A DNA stretch of 54,699 bases from an uncultured Pirellulaceae bacterium (GTDB lineage: Bacteria; Planctomycetota; Planctomycetia; Pirellulales; Pirellulaceae), in NCBI GenBank assembly GCA_937981585.1, contig CALJOA010000093.1, positions 1 through 54,699 of the forward strand, written 5' to 3'. Positions 1 to 9,150 of this stretch are shown one piece after another. Within the stretch, counting starts at the first letter, position 1; each line of letters starts with the position of its first letter. The translations under genes were made by a program, and so were the position numbers. The notes beneath the pieces were generated by a model. The model was not told the origin of the DNA. It saw nothing but the letters and a program-made list of their open reading frames with translations, and ran no database searches.

Positions 1-438
1 CAACGGGCCAATATTTGTGTGTTTCCTTCGTTTGCAGATGAATGGGGGTTGGTCCCGATCGAAGGTATGGCCTCGGGGCTCCCTGTTCTGGGGAGTTTCT
101 TTGCTCAGTCAGTTGAAGCGGTTGTTCGGGACGGCGAGAACGGGTGGGTGTTTGTACCCGACGAACCTGATTCTATGTTTGACGGAATCTCTAGGGCGCT
201 GAGTTGCGACCATCAGCAGTTATCGGAAATGGGCGAGTTGGCCAAGAAATCAGTGGCGGGTATCTCGGCCGAAACAACAGCTCAAAAGTTTGCTGAGATT
301 GTTGAGTCGGTGTTGTTCTCGGATGGCCAATCCACGGTTTCTGAGTCTCGAATTCGGGTGAATTCCGATGGCTCCAAGTCGAGTGCTGAACTGATAGTTG
401 ACGACAATAGTACCGAAGGACCGTTTGCTTCATGTTAA
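1..438 (+). CDS. Glycosyltransferase family 4, C-terminal part (5' truncated by window)
   Basis: The frame is open from base 1 and ends at a TAA at 436-438, so only the C-terminal ~145 residues are seen. The segment FPSFADEWGLVPIEGMASG is the nucleotide-sugar binding signature of GT-B family 4 enzymes; aligned to the E-x7-E motif, the first acid is D and the second is the E before GMASG. These enzymes transfer a sugar from a nucleotide donor during polysaccharide or lipid-linked glycan synthesis on the cytoplasmic face of the membrane. The last ~40 residues are polar and Ser-rich and probably lie outside the fold. The polysaccharide deacetylase that follows on the same strand supports a role in exopolysaccharide assembly. 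Donor and acceptor cannot be told. Confidence 0.85.
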   Translation, partial: QRANICVFPSFADEWGLVPIEGMASGLPVLGSFFAQSVEAVVRDGENGWVFVPDEPDSMFDGISRALSCDHQQLSEMGELAKKSVAGISAETTAQKFAEIVESVLFSDGQSTVSESRIRVNSDGSKSSAELIVDDNSTEGPFASC

Positions 439-591
439 AGAAAAATAACGTTCGATTACCTTGTTCGCTGGGCTTGGTCTCAACTTGATTGTCAATTCCG
501 ATTGCGAACGCAGGTCACTCAGGTTTCTTGGCTCATTGTTTCACTTCAAGATTTAGCTTCGAAAAGCCACTTCCGAACGATTTAGTGTTCG

Positions 592-1626
592 GTGGCCGGT
601 ACGATTTCCAATATGTCAAACAAAAAATTTCGCGACGGTGACCGCCCTAAAGCAAGTCTTTCTCTGGACTTGGATAACAAGTGGTCTTACCTCAAAACTC
701 ATGGTAACCCCGATTGGGAGTCGTTTCCTTCGTACTTCGATTTGGTCGTGCCGCGTTTTCTCCAGTTCTTTGAGGAGCGTGATCTACGTATAACGGTTTT
801 TGTTGTTGGACAGGACGCATCGCTTTCAAAGAACCGCAGTTCGCTCAAGTCGATCTCTGATGCGGGGCATGAGATTGGTAATCATTCGTTCAATCATGAA
901 CCGTGGTTACATCTTTATACCCCGGCGGAGTTGGAGAACGAATTTCAGAAAAGCGAAACCGCGATTCGTTCTGCGACCGGCGCGGCAACCGTTGGTTTCC
1001 GAGGCCCAGGATTCAGTCTAAGCAATGAGGTGCTCCGAACGCTTGTTCGTCGCGGCTACAAATATGACTGCTCCACGTTTCCGACTTATCTGGGGCCAAT
1101 CGCCCGAGCCTATTACTTTTTTACAGCCAAGTTGACGGCGGAGCAGAAGGAAGACCGCAAGGAGCTGTTTGGAACCTGGAAAGACGGTTTTCAATCGAAC
1201 CAACCGTTTCAATGGAACGATGGGAATCGCCGGTTGACGGAGATACCCGTTACTACGATGCCATTTTTCAAAGTGCCAATTCACGCCAGTTACTTCCTGT
1301 ACCTGGCAAGCTACAACGTGACGGTGGCGAGAATGTACTTTTGGTCGGCGCTGCAGTTGTGTCGCTTGGCACGAGTGCAGCCTTCAATTCTGCTTCACCC
1401 TCTGGACTTCATGGGAGTCGAAGACGACCCTGATTTGGCGTTTTTCCCAGGGATGAATCAACCGGCGCAAAAGAAGATCGACTTGTTGTCGGACTGCCTC
1501 GCAATGTTGGCCAAGCACTTCAATGTCGTCACGATGGAAGAACACGCTGATGCGATCGACGGCACGCTGAGCAAGCGACGCTGTGTTAGCACTGCCACGG
1601 CCGGTGTTGCGAGCGAACTGGCGTAG
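592..1626 (+). CDS. Polysaccharide deacetylase (NodB homology domain)
   Basis: Carbohydrate esterase 4 family, removing acetyl groups from N-acetylated glycans with a divalent metal. All NodB motifs are visible: LDLDNKW near residue 26 (motif 1 Asp), GNHSFNH near 97 (the two metal-binding His), GFRGPGFS near 135 (motif 3), and LLHPLDF near 270 (motif 5 His). The long insert between motifs 3 and 5 resembles the deacetylases of exosortase-linked polysaccharide loci more than short chitooligosaccharide deacetylases. There is no signal peptide, so it may act in the cytoplasm or on a lipid-linked intermediate. The start could be the GTG at 592 or the ATG at 613 (MSNKKF); neither has a strong ribosome binding site. 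It lies between a GT4 and a GT-C enzyme. Confidence 0.85.
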   Translation: MAGTISNMSNKKFRDGDRPKASLSLDLDNKWSYLKTHGNPDWESFPSYFDLVVPRFLQFFEERDLRITVFVVGQDASLSKNRSSLKSISDAGHEIGNHSFNHEPWLHLYTPAELENEFQKSETAIRSATGAATVGFRGPGFSLSNEVLRTLVRRGYKYDCSTFPTYLGPIARAYYFFTAKLTAEQKEDRKELFGTWKDGFQSNQPFQWNDGNRRLTEIPVTTMPFFKVPIHASYFLYLASYNVTVARMYFWSALQLCRLARVQPSILLHPLDFMGVEDDPDLAFFPGMNQPAQKKIDLLSDCLAMLAKHFNVVTMEEHADAIDGTLSKRRCVSTATAGVASELA

Positions 1627-1792
1627 CGAAAAGAATCTGGAAACAGATAGGCACTGGGAGAGAGGGGCTTTTTGTTAGGACTCCAATAGTTGATCGCTCG
1701 CTTCTGCTTCTCGCACTTACAAACTGCCGCCAACAGTTTATGATGGATTGACCAATTAAAACTCATCTTTTGCGCGAGCGCCCCTTCAGTTC

Positions 1793-3127
1793 ATGAACAC
1801 AAACTCTACAGAATCGCGCCCCTTCAGGTGGGTTAATGTTTTCGGGCCACTGCTTTTCGCAGCTGCAGTGGTTGCCGTTGTTGTTCGAGCGGATTTTAAT
1901 CGGAGCCAACCCGGCGAGATCGTTGAATCGAACCAGGGCTATCAAGACTTTCACAACGCGGTCTACTTTCCTGTTCGAGCTTTGATCACTGGTGTTAACC
2001 CGTACTCGACTGCCTATCAGTCGTATCATCCAGACGAGCTTGGATTCCCTCGGTTTGCCCCATCGAGTCTGATTTTGCATTCGCCGCTGGGGTTCTTGAC
2101 GGTTCATGTTGCAGAGATTGCTTACCTGATCGTGAATATTTGTCTGTTGATATTCATCTGTTGGTTTAGTGTGCGCAAGACGTCTTATCCGTTCGCGTTG
2201 GGCGCAGTTTTCGTGATGGCGGCATTGATGATTGTTTGCTGTCCTGGATTGTTGAACTTTCTTGGACTGCAAATGACTCTGTTGCTGGTCGTGGGGACGT
2301 TGTTGGCGCTTGAGTATTCGGAAATCAAGCCCGGACTTTCGGGTTTCGGGTTGCTGTTGGCCTGTTGCAAGCCGACGTATGCGGTCCCTCTGGCAGTGAT
2401 CATGTTGTGTCGACGGAATTTCTCAGCATTTGCAATCGGCGTGTTTTTGTGTGCAGTTGTAAATGGCGGTGCCATCTGGTTGATTGCCAGCCAAAATGGC
2501 GGCGTGCAAACTTTCGTTGAGGAAGCAAAAGTTAATTATGAGCCGTCTATCGAAACGCCGGTTGGCCGGCCCGAAGTCCGCAAAAGTTGGAGTAGGATTG
2601 ATTTGTACTCAGTTGCGGCGCGTTGGTTCGACCTGTCTGATTCCCAGAAGCTAAGTTTTCTGCTGCCCTTGGGTGTGCTCCTGTTCGGAGCAGTGTTCAC
2701 CCTGATGGAAATTGATCCGAATCATCGAACTGGGATCAATAGTCGGACAGGCCTGCTTGCGATCTTGATAATGCTGACCAGCGTATATCATCAACCCTAC
2801 GACATGCTGGTGCTTTGGATTCCTCTGGTCGCGTTTTATCTTGGCGATTTAAAACTGACCAGCGGCTTCAGCTCTTTAAGTCGGTTTCTTCTTGTGATCT
2901 TGATGATGATCCCAATGGTCAACTATGTTTCGACAAAGTACTTGCTTGATCGCATGGGCATCGATGACGGGGCCAGTGTTGCTCCGGCCGGTGGGTGGGA
3001 ACAGTTCATTCACGCATGGCCTTGGAAGCTTGCCGTTACGCTTAACGGCATCGCGCTGATATTGGCTGCGATTATCGTGGTGATGGCGATTCTCAGAAAC
3101 TGGGACCATCAACGAGTGCCAGTTTGA
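1793..3127 (+). CDS. GT87-like (DUF2029) polyprenol-dependent GT-C glycosyltransferase
   Basis: A 444-residue integral membrane protein with about ten hydrophobic segments. Residues ~52-72 read DFHNAVYFPVRAL...GVNPYS, matching the first extracytoplasmic loop of GT87 (DUF2029) enzymes, where the Asp follows the first membrane span and is the presumed catalytic base of GT-C enzymes using polyprenyl-phosphate sugars. The middle of the protein has the expected run of short helices, and a ~60-residue periplasmic insert (FVEEAKVNYEPSIETP region) carries charged residues. The role would be adding mannose or a related sugar to a glycan or glycolipid outside the membrane. It is the last gene of the plus-strand polysaccharide block and converges on the PhyH gene. 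Substrate unknown. Confidence 0.7.
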   Translation: MNTNSTESRPFRWVNVFGPLLFAAAVVAVVVRADFNRSQPGEIVESNQGYQDFHNAVYFPVRALITGVNPYSTAYQSYHPDELGFPRFAPSSLILHSPLGFLTVHVAEIAYLIVNICLLIFICWFSVRKTSYPFALGAVFVMAALMIVCCPGLLNFLGLQMTLLLVVGTLLALEYSEIKPGLSGFGLLLACCKPTYAVPLAVIMLCRRNFSAFAIGVFLCAVVNGGAIWLIASQNGGVQTFVEEAKVNYEPSIETPVGRPEVRKSWSRIDLYSVAARWFDLSDSQKLSFLLPLGVLLFGAVFTLMEIDPNHRTGINSRTGLLAILIMLTSVYHQPYDMLVLWIPLVAFYLGDLKLTSGFSSLSRFLLVILMMIPMVNYVSTKYLLDRMGIDDGASVAPAGGWEQFIHAWPWKLAVTLNGIALILAAIIVVMAILRNWDHQRVPV

Positions 3128-3153
3128 TTGCGTTTGATTCAGATCGACGGATG

Positions 3154-3879
3154 TCACAGATACTGGTGCCAAGCGTAGCCGTCAGGCAGTTCACGGTCAG
3201 CGGCGAACTCGAGGTGCAAAATTCGCCGGTGCATTTTCGAGTCCGGATCCGAGCTACCGCTCATGTGGCTGAGCATCGGTCGCATGGCTAACACATCTCC
3301 AGCGTTGACCAGGATCTGCTGAGATTGGTGAACATCGCCGGACTGTTTGCCGTTGAGGTGGGAGCCGGTTGCGACCTCGAGTGGACCGTTGGCCTGTGTG
3401 ACCCGGTCGAGATGAATTCGCAGCGTTAGCATTCTTTCCAAGATCCGCTCGGGCGCCTCAACATGATCTACGCCGGTTTTCCTTGTTGGTTTGGAAAACT
3501 CAGTCGAAGGAATTGAATTGTCTTTCACTGCGATCGTCAAATCTTTGTGCCAGGGAAGCGACCATGTCCGCTCGGGATGTTTATCAAAGTAAAGCCCACG
3601 AACAAGACCGTAATCCAGCCCAAGGACTTCAACCAACAGGTTGTGCAGGATGGGAAGCCCGGCAATCCTACAGCACGCCGGTAGGTCTGAAAGAATATTG
3701 CGAGCTGCATAGACTACACCCTTTCGATTCTTGATCGCAGCATTACCCTGAGCGTTACTTTCATCGAACAGCCGATCGAGTTCAGCGATCCAGGTTTCGG
3801 TGTTCTTGTCGCTCAAGACGTTTGGGATAATCGAATATCCGTTCGAATTGATGCTGCTATGGTGGTTGGAAAGGTTCAT
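3154..3879 (-). CDS. Phytanoyl-CoA dioxygenase (PhyH) family Fe(II)/2-oxoglutarate oxygenase
   Basis: A 241-residue protein with the double-stranded beta-helix motifs of PhyH enzymes. The facial triad is visible as WHKD (His-x-Asp, near residues 112-114) and the distal His in MLSHMSG near 205, followed about 15 residues later by RRILHLEF, whose Arg would bind the 2-oxoglutarate carboxylate. The N-terminal GYSIIPNVLS opening is also typical. Family members hydroxylate lipids, alkaloids or small metabolites using O2 and 2-oxoglutarate; bacterial paralogues are abundant in planctomycetes and their substrates are mostly unknown. It stands alone between a converging GT87 gene and a collinear small membrane protein, so context does not suggest a substrate. 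Confidence 0.85.
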   Translation of the reverse strand: MNLSNHHSSINSNGYSIIPNVLSDKNTETWIAELDRLFDESNAQGNAAIKNRKGVVYAARNILSDLPACCRIAGLPILHNLLVEVLGLDYGLVRGLYFDKHPERTWSLPWHKDLTIAVKDNSIPSTEFSKPTRKTGVDHVEAPERILERMLTLRIHLDRVTQANGPLEVATGSHLNGKQSGDVHQSQQILVNAGDVLAMRPMLSHMSGSSDPDSKMHRRILHLEFAADRELPDGYAWHQYL

Positions 3880-3970
3880 TACTTACTCTGGATGCGGGAG
3901 TGGCTAATTGGAAACCCGACGCGTTGGCGAGCGCGAAGTTTAGCGCCGCCGACTTTCTAACGTTTTCCCT

Positions 3971-4384
3971 TTAACGTTTCCAGGCAAACCAACCCGATGC
4001 AACAGCTCCCAATGGGATCATGATTTTGCTTAAGTCAGGAATCCGTTTGAATTCTTTCAGGTATTCCATCAGCGAAAGCGCCGGGTCCATGGTTGCGGCG
4101 TCAGCCCAGCCCCCAAAAGCCAGAGCGGCGACTAAGCAAAAGATTCCGGCCGCCCAGCCCATGCCGCGGCCAGCTCCGATCGAAAATCCAACGCCAATGA
4201 GTCCACCGGGGAGCATTCCGGCGTAAGCGGCAAAACTTAGTAGCAGCCATTTGAAAATCACAAATCCGATCAGTCCGCCGACAACCGCGCCGACTAAACC
4301 GCGTATCCAGCTCACGGTCAGATTGGGAGTCATCGCTTTGCGGATTTCTCTTGCGGCTTGGCTCGATGTGTTATCGTTATCCAT
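3971..4384 (-). CDS. Small hypothetical membrane protein
   Basis: I do not recognise a family. The frame is open up to 4423, but the ATG at 4384 (MDNDNTSSQAARE) gives a natural hydrophilic N-terminus of a 137-residue protein. Three to four hydrophobic, Gly-rich segments follow (LVGAVVGGLIGFVIF, LLSFAAYAGMLPGGLIGVG, GIFCLVAALAFGGW and a C-terminal MIPLGAVASGWFAW), ending in a short WKR tail. The Gly-zipper-like spacing suggests tightly packed helices. It lies 91 bp downstream of the PhyH start, not in an obvious operon. An inner membrane location is inferred from hydrophobicity only. Confidence 0.6.
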   Translation of the reverse strand: MDNDNTSSQAAREIRKAMTPNLTVSWIRGLVGAVVGGLIGFVIFKWLLLSFAAYAGMLPGGLIGVGFSIGAGRGMGWAAGIFCLVAALAFGGWADAATMDPALSLMEYLKEFKRIPDLSKIMIPLGAVASGWFAWKR

Positions 4385-4533
4385 GTCTTGGCCTGAGTAG
4401 TTGGCTGGATCTAAGAACAACAACGATTAGAGCAGGGCCAGTCCGATTCTCAAAATTGGTGCTTCAAGGTGCAAGGTCGAACAAGCGTTTCAGGAGCCGA
4501 GACGCTCAATTCAATTCCGACGTGTCCTTAACC

Positions 4534-5076
4534 TTAGATGTGCTGAGGTAGCTTTCGTGGGAATGGGATTTTCTCGCGAGGTGGTAGGTTCAGATTTGTC
4601 TCTTCGGCCCAAGCTTCACGTTCTTCAGCCGAAGCATAGTAACGCAGCCATGACTCTTCGTCTTCAACGATGTCGAGGCATTGCCATTTGAGAAACTTAC
4701 CCTTGATCACGACCTTCTTTTCCTGAGCAGGCAGGATGTCACGGGCGATCAGGCAGTAAAGCTGGCGGTCCGAAAGATGGTTCGTGTGTACCAGCAGAAT
4801 GTTCTTTTCGTACAGTCGCCCAATGATCTGATGCAGTTGGTGGTTAAGCTCGGTGTCAGAAAGTTCCGAGTGCGGGGGCAACACCAATTCCGGTCCAAAC
4901 CACTGAGAGATCGGAAGCACCGGGGCTTTCTCCCACGCTAACAAGGACGTTAAGAAATCATTTTCTTTTCGCACATCCATTTTGTCCAGATCGACGAGGT
5001 AAACCGACTCGTCAAGAAACGGTTCCATTTCGTCGCGAAGCCGCGCGTTTTGCATCAGGAGATCAAGATCGGACAT
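4534..5076 (-). CDS. Hypothetical soluble protein, 180 aa
   Basis: No family recognised. The ATG at 5076 gives an acidic N-terminus (MSDLDLLMQN), no signal peptide and no membrane segment, and the body is charged, rich in Glu, Leu and Trp (WLRYYASAEEREAWAEE near the C-terminus). The end is Pro/Lys-rich (LPPREKIPFPRKLPQH). Composition and codon use match neighbouring genes, and the antisense frames are clearly shadows, so I regard it as real. It is followed on the same strand by the small membrane protein and preceded by a long non-coding stretch; no function can be inferred from context. Confidence 0.6.
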   Translation of the reverse strand: MSDLDLLMQNARLRDEMEPFLDESVYLVDLDKMDVRKENDFLTSLLAWEKAPVLPISQWFGPELVLPPHSELSDTELNHQLHQIIGRLYEKNILLVHTNHLSDRQLYCLIARDILPAQEKKVVIKGKFLKWQCLDIVEDEESWLRYYASAEEREAWAEETNLNLPPREKIPFPRKLPQHI

Positions 5077-5494
5077 TGTCTGGGCCGTCGGGAAAGACTA
5101 GGGCTGCAAAGGATTTAACTACAAACTTGGTAACTTCAAATCGAGCTGAACAACATCAACTCAACGTCTGTGAAATGAATTTATCAAGGCCCTACTCGAC
5201 GACAAGAACGAACTTTAGCAAATGCCTAAAAAAGAGACGGAGAAACTGATGAGCAAATGCACGACCGATACGCGCGTTAATGTTTAACATTCTAGCGCGT
5301 TGAAACCGCTGTAAACTGAATTCAATTGATAGCAGTTTGCTGTGTGCATCGACTGTCAGAAGTTTTGATTGAGCCGTTTTGGCGCTAGCCGCGCTATGTT
5401 CAAACTTCTTGCGAGTTTGGCAGCCGACGTTGTATAAGTTAGTCTAGGAGAACTGAATTCGAGTGGTTTAAATCAAGCTTGGACTGGGAAAAAC
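5077..5494. other. Intergenic region, no gene seen
   Basis: 418 bp between the divergent 180-aa gene and the Tat-exported isomerase. It is AT-richer than the flanks, includes a 13-bp palindrome AATGTTTAACATT near 5279-5291, and ends with TAGGAGAACTGAATTC about 45 bp before the isomerase ATG. It probably holds promoters for both divergent genes, but I could not single out -35/-10 boxes. No ORF or RNA gene was supported. Confidence 0.5.
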
Positions 5495-6424
<930 letters not shown>

Positions 6425-6478
6425 TGGTCTTACTCGGCCCCGTTCCAGTAACGCGTGGCCGCGGATTAAAAAGATTGA

Positions 6479-6502
6479 AACACAGAGGCACGGAGGACAC
6501 AG
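6479..6502 (+). repeat. Short CACAGAGG-type repeat tract
   Basis: Just after the isomerase stop the sequence runs as three near-identical 8-9 bp units (cacagagg, cacggagg, acacagag). Farther on, GTTCAC and GTGAAC flank the CTGCTCT motif at 6544-6562, which can form a small hairpin. This type of CACAGAGG tract recurs in intergenic DNA of many environmental bacteria; here it lies between the convergent ends of the isomerase gene and the dcd transcript. Confidence 0.45.
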
Positions 6503-6611
6503 AGATCTCTCGCGTAAAGGTGTTTGTTTGGTCACTGGGATCTCGTTCACCTGCTCTGTGAACCTGTGTTTCCCTTGGCGCCGCCCTATGTCGTTAAAGA
6601 CATATGGCTCG

Positions 6612-6707
6612 CTATTTGAATAGCTTTATGGACGCGATCACCGCCACTGTAACCACAGCAGCAATGGCAAACAAAATGAGGATCTCAAGAATACCGGGCA
6701 TTCCCAT
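6612..6707 (-). CDS. 31-residue single-span membrane microprotein
   Basis: A short ORF on the same strand as dcd, starting 33 bp after the dcd stop. The ATG at 6707 is preceded by AAGGAG at a spacing of 9 bases, a textbook Shine-Dalgarno sequence. The 31-residue product (MGMPGILEILILFAIAAVV... ending SIKLFK) is one hydrophobic helix with a Gly-Met-Pro-Gly start and a basic end, so it should insert with the C-terminus inside. The MG-PG-EILIL opening is reminiscent of the start of TatA, but the amphipathic helix of TatA is missing. No family is recognised. Support comes from the ribosome binding site, the clean hydrophobic profile and the position in the dcd transcript. Confidence 0.5.
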   Translation of the reverse strand: MGMPGILEILILFAIAAVVTVAVIASIKLFK

Positions 6708-6740
6708 GCTGATCAGCTCCTTGATACCACGCTACGTTGT

Positions 6741-7313
6741 TTAGCTGCCAGGAAAACCAAGCGTCAACTGTGAGTCGTCCGCTTCCGCTGCAGCCGGATT
6801 AAGCTCTTTGTAAAGCAGGCTTGGTTGGATGTCGTGATTGTTTTGGTACTTGCCACTGGTGTACTCGGTGATCGCACCATCGATCTGGTGATAGAAGATC
6901 TGGCAGATTGACACTCCCGGATAAATGCGAACAGGCTGGATCGCAAACATCTCCAGTGTCCAAAACCCTTTGAACCCAACGTCGCCGAAACCTGCGGTCA
7001 CGTGAACAAACAAGCCAAGCCGACCGATCGACGAACGCCCCTCGATCATGGGAACCAAGTTATGCGTTTCGGTTCTCTCAACCGTCCGACCGAGGTAAAG
7101 CCGATTTGGTTCAAGGACCAAACCTGACTCGGGAATCACCATCCGGCGAACGCGATTGTTCTTCCGCATGTCCAACACGACTTCTTCATAAGTCACAACG
7201 TCGTGGTGTAGCGTCAGGTTGTAACTATTGGGGTTGAGATTGTCCGGGTTGAACGGATCAATTTTGATGTCAGAGCCCATTTTCCGTTCGATTTCGTCGC
7301 CGGAGAGGATCAT
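6741..7313 (-). CDS. dcd: dCTP deaminase (possibly bifunctional dCTP deaminase/dUTPase)
   Basis: 190 residues, close to the usual ~190 of Dcd. It deaminates dCTP to dUTP for dTMP synthesis in the cytoplasm. The active-site segment EGRSSIGRLGLFVHVTAGFG spans residues 91-110, carrying the conserved Ser and Arg (S94/S95, R98), and the catalytic Glu is E121 in WTLEM. The C-terminal tail is long and Gln/Asp-rich. The GRSS-GRLG...AGF-D-GFKG pattern is closer to the archaeal and Gram-positive forms, some of which also hydrolyse dUTP to dUMP, than to E. coli Dcd (EGKSSLARLG...TAHRIDPGW). Which activity applies cannot be settled by eye. A 31-residue membrane ORF follows on the same strand. Confidence 0.93.
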   Translation of the reverse strand: MILSGDEIERKMGSDIKIDPFNPDNLNPNSYNLTLHHDVVTYEEVVLDMRKNNRVRRMVIPESGLVLEPNRLYLGRTVERTETHNLVPMIEGRSSIGRLGLFVHVTAGFGDVGFKGFWTLEMFAIQPVRIYPGVSICQIFYHQIDGAITEYTSGKYQNNHDIQPSLLYKELNPAAAEADDSQLTLGFPGS

Positions 7314-7646
7314 TAACTTGAGGCTTTCGTGGCTGAGTTTGAGATCAGGGCGACGGACGGCATTGAGACGCTATCGGTTGCTACGACCGACCTTGGTGGT
7401 AGGTCAAGTGATGATTTTGTTTGCGAAAACGGGGAATGTCAAGTATCGGTTTTGAAACGCCGAAACTCCAAAACATTGACGTTTTGAGTCACAATCGATA
7501 TCCTGTAACTCAGAATACCGAGAATTAAAGCGTCAAACAACAACGCAGATTTCGGTTTCATTTTTCAACTCGAAACTGTGGTTGATCCCCGTGCTCTACC
7601 ACATGCCTTCCGAGATCTAACTTTAACACACTAGGTACCTCAGCTC
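7314..7646. other. Intergenic region, no gene seen
   Basis: 333 bp between the divergent dcd and Bax-inhibitor genes. It must contain promoters for both, but I found no convincing paired boxes, palindrome or small ORF. The last ~40 bases before the Bax-inhibitor ATG (CTAACTTTAACACACTAGG) are AT-rich, with no strong Shine-Dalgarno sequence. Confidence 0.5.
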
Positions 7647-8375
7647 ATGAGCCAAAATCCTTATCAAGCGACGTCAGCCTACGCTCAGACCGCCGAATTT
7701 GCTCAGGCCGACGAGCGAGCAACTTTCATTCGCAAGACCTACCTTCACCTTCTAGGTGCGATTTTGGCTTGCATTGCGCTCGACGCGGTTATCCTGAGCG
7801 TTTTTGATGAGCAGTTGGCACCGTTGGTGCACTGGGTCACCGGAGGATGGCACTGGCTGGCGTTCCTCGGGGCGTTCATGGGCATCAGTTATGTGGCCGA
7901 TCGCTGGGCACACAGCAACACATCGCGTCAGATGCAGTACACCGGGCTGGGCGTCTACATCTTGGCTGAAGCGATTATCTTGATACCGCTGTTGTGGATG
8001 GCTGAGCACTACTCGAGTCCCGATGCGATCCAAACGGCTGGTCTTATAACGGCCATCGTGTTTGGTGGGCTGACGGTTACGGTCTTTGTCACCAAAGCCG
8101 ATTTCTCGTTCCTGCGTTGGGCGCTTGTGGCCGGCAGCTTTATTGCGTTGGCGTTGATCGTGGTTGGATGCTTTGGCCCAGGCGGTTTTAGTTTGGGGCT
8201 TTGGTTTTCTGTTGCTATGGTTGTGCTTGCTGCGGGTATGATTCTTTACAGCACTTCAAACGTTTTGCATCACTACAACACTGAGCAACATGTCGCCGCG
8301 TCGCTGGCCTTGTTCGCCTCGGTCGCCCTGCTCTTTTGGTATGTTTTGCAGATCGTGATGTCGCAAGGCGAGTAG
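7647..8375 (+). CDS. Bax inhibitor-1/YccA family membrane protein
   Basis: 242 residues with a ~30-residue soluble N-terminus (AYAQTAEFAQADERATFIRKTY) followed by seven hydrophobic segments, the arrangement of TMBIM/BI-1 proteins. The ERATFIRKTYLHLLGAILAC opening and the Asp/Glu-poor last helix region match bacterial members annotated as YccA/BI-1. Family members act as pH-sensitive Ca2+ leak channels (BsYetJ) or interact with FtsH (E. coli YccA), so a role in membrane homeostasis is likely. It lies 31 bp upstream of the Lon-N gene on the same strand and may share its transcript. Confidence 0.88.
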   Translation: MSQNPYQATSAYAQTAEFAQADERATFIRKTYLHLLGAILACIALDAVILSVFDEQLAPLVHWVTGGWHWLAFLGAFMGISYVADRWAHSNTSRQMQYTGLGVYILAEAIILIPLLWMAEHYSSPDAIQTAGLITAIVFGGLTVTVFVTKADFSFLRWALVAGSFIALALIVVGCFGPGGFSLGLWFSVAMVVLAAGMILYSTSNVLHHYNTEQHVAASLALFASVALLFWYVLQIVMSQGE

Positions 8376-8406
8376 TCCGTCAAGACGATCCAGAACTGGG
8401 AGCCTT

Positions 8407-9114
8407 ATGAATCACATGAATCTTTCGCTTCCCGAGGATTTCGACAATCAAGTTCGCTTGTTCCCGCTGCCCAATCTGGTTTTGTTTCCTGGGATCGTGC
8501 AGGCGCTTCATCTGTTTGAGCCGCGTTACCGTGAATTGATGGAGGCCGCTTTGGCGACTGACGAGCTGATCACGATGGCTTATGTCAATCCTGGCCCCGA
8601 CTCGCATTCGCCACGACCTGAAATCGCCAGTACCGTTTGCATTGGCAAGATCCTGTCCCACACTCAGCTCGAGGACGGTCGTTACAATCTGTTCCTGGTG
8701 GGAGTTCGCCGGGCCAGAATTGTTGAAGAGGTGACCTCTGATTTCCTCTATCGAACCGCAGAAGTCGAAGTCTTCAACGAGGCTGCCGATCAAGACGATG
8801 GGATTCACTTTCTCAGGAACGAAATCGTAACTAAATTTCGCGAGCTGGCCGGTAACCGAGCCGGATGGGATCAAGAGTCTCTGGACCAGTTTCTGGGCAA
8901 CGACTTGCCTTTTGGGCAGGTGATTGACATGATTTGCTACTCCTGTGGGGCGACGCCCGAGGAACAGCAACGCGTCCTTGAGACTTTTGAGCTTCGTCCC
9001 CGCGGCGAGCTGGTGCTTGAGTTGTTGCAACGACAAGTCGAATTGACGCGCGGGTATGGACCCGGAAAATCGGACTCAGGAGAGTCTTTTCCGCCCGGTT
9101 TCAGTTTGAACTAG
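8407..9114 (+). CDS. LON peptidase N-terminal (substrate-binding) domain protein
   Basis: 235 residues consisting only of the Lon-N domain, with no AAA+ or protease domain. The diagnostic opening VRLFPLPNLVLFPGIVQALHLFEPRYRELM is at residues ~16-45, and GYNLFLVGVRRARIVEE-like strands follow near 95-115. Stand-alone Lon-N proteins are common, and their job (substrate or ligand binding, possibly as adaptors) is not established. Start: ATG 8407 has GGGAG 5-6 bases upstream; a second ATG three codons later is possible. It is followed after 36 bp by the selenoprotein gene and then the M42 peptidase, all on the same strand. Confidence 0.85.
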   Translation: MNHMNLSLPEDFDNQVRLFPLPNLVLFPGIVQALHLFEPRYRELMEAALATDELITMAYVNPGPDSHSPRPEIASTVCIGKILSHTQLEDGRYNLFLVGVRRARIVEEVTSDFLYRTAEVEVFNEAADQDDGIHFLRNEIVTKFRELAGNRAGWDQESLDQFLGNDLPFGQVIDMICYSCGATPEEQQRVLETFELRPRGELVLELLQRQVELTRGYGPGKSDSGESFPPGFSLN

Positions 9115-9150
9115 CTGATTAACAAATAGAAAATCAATCAGGATTGAGCG

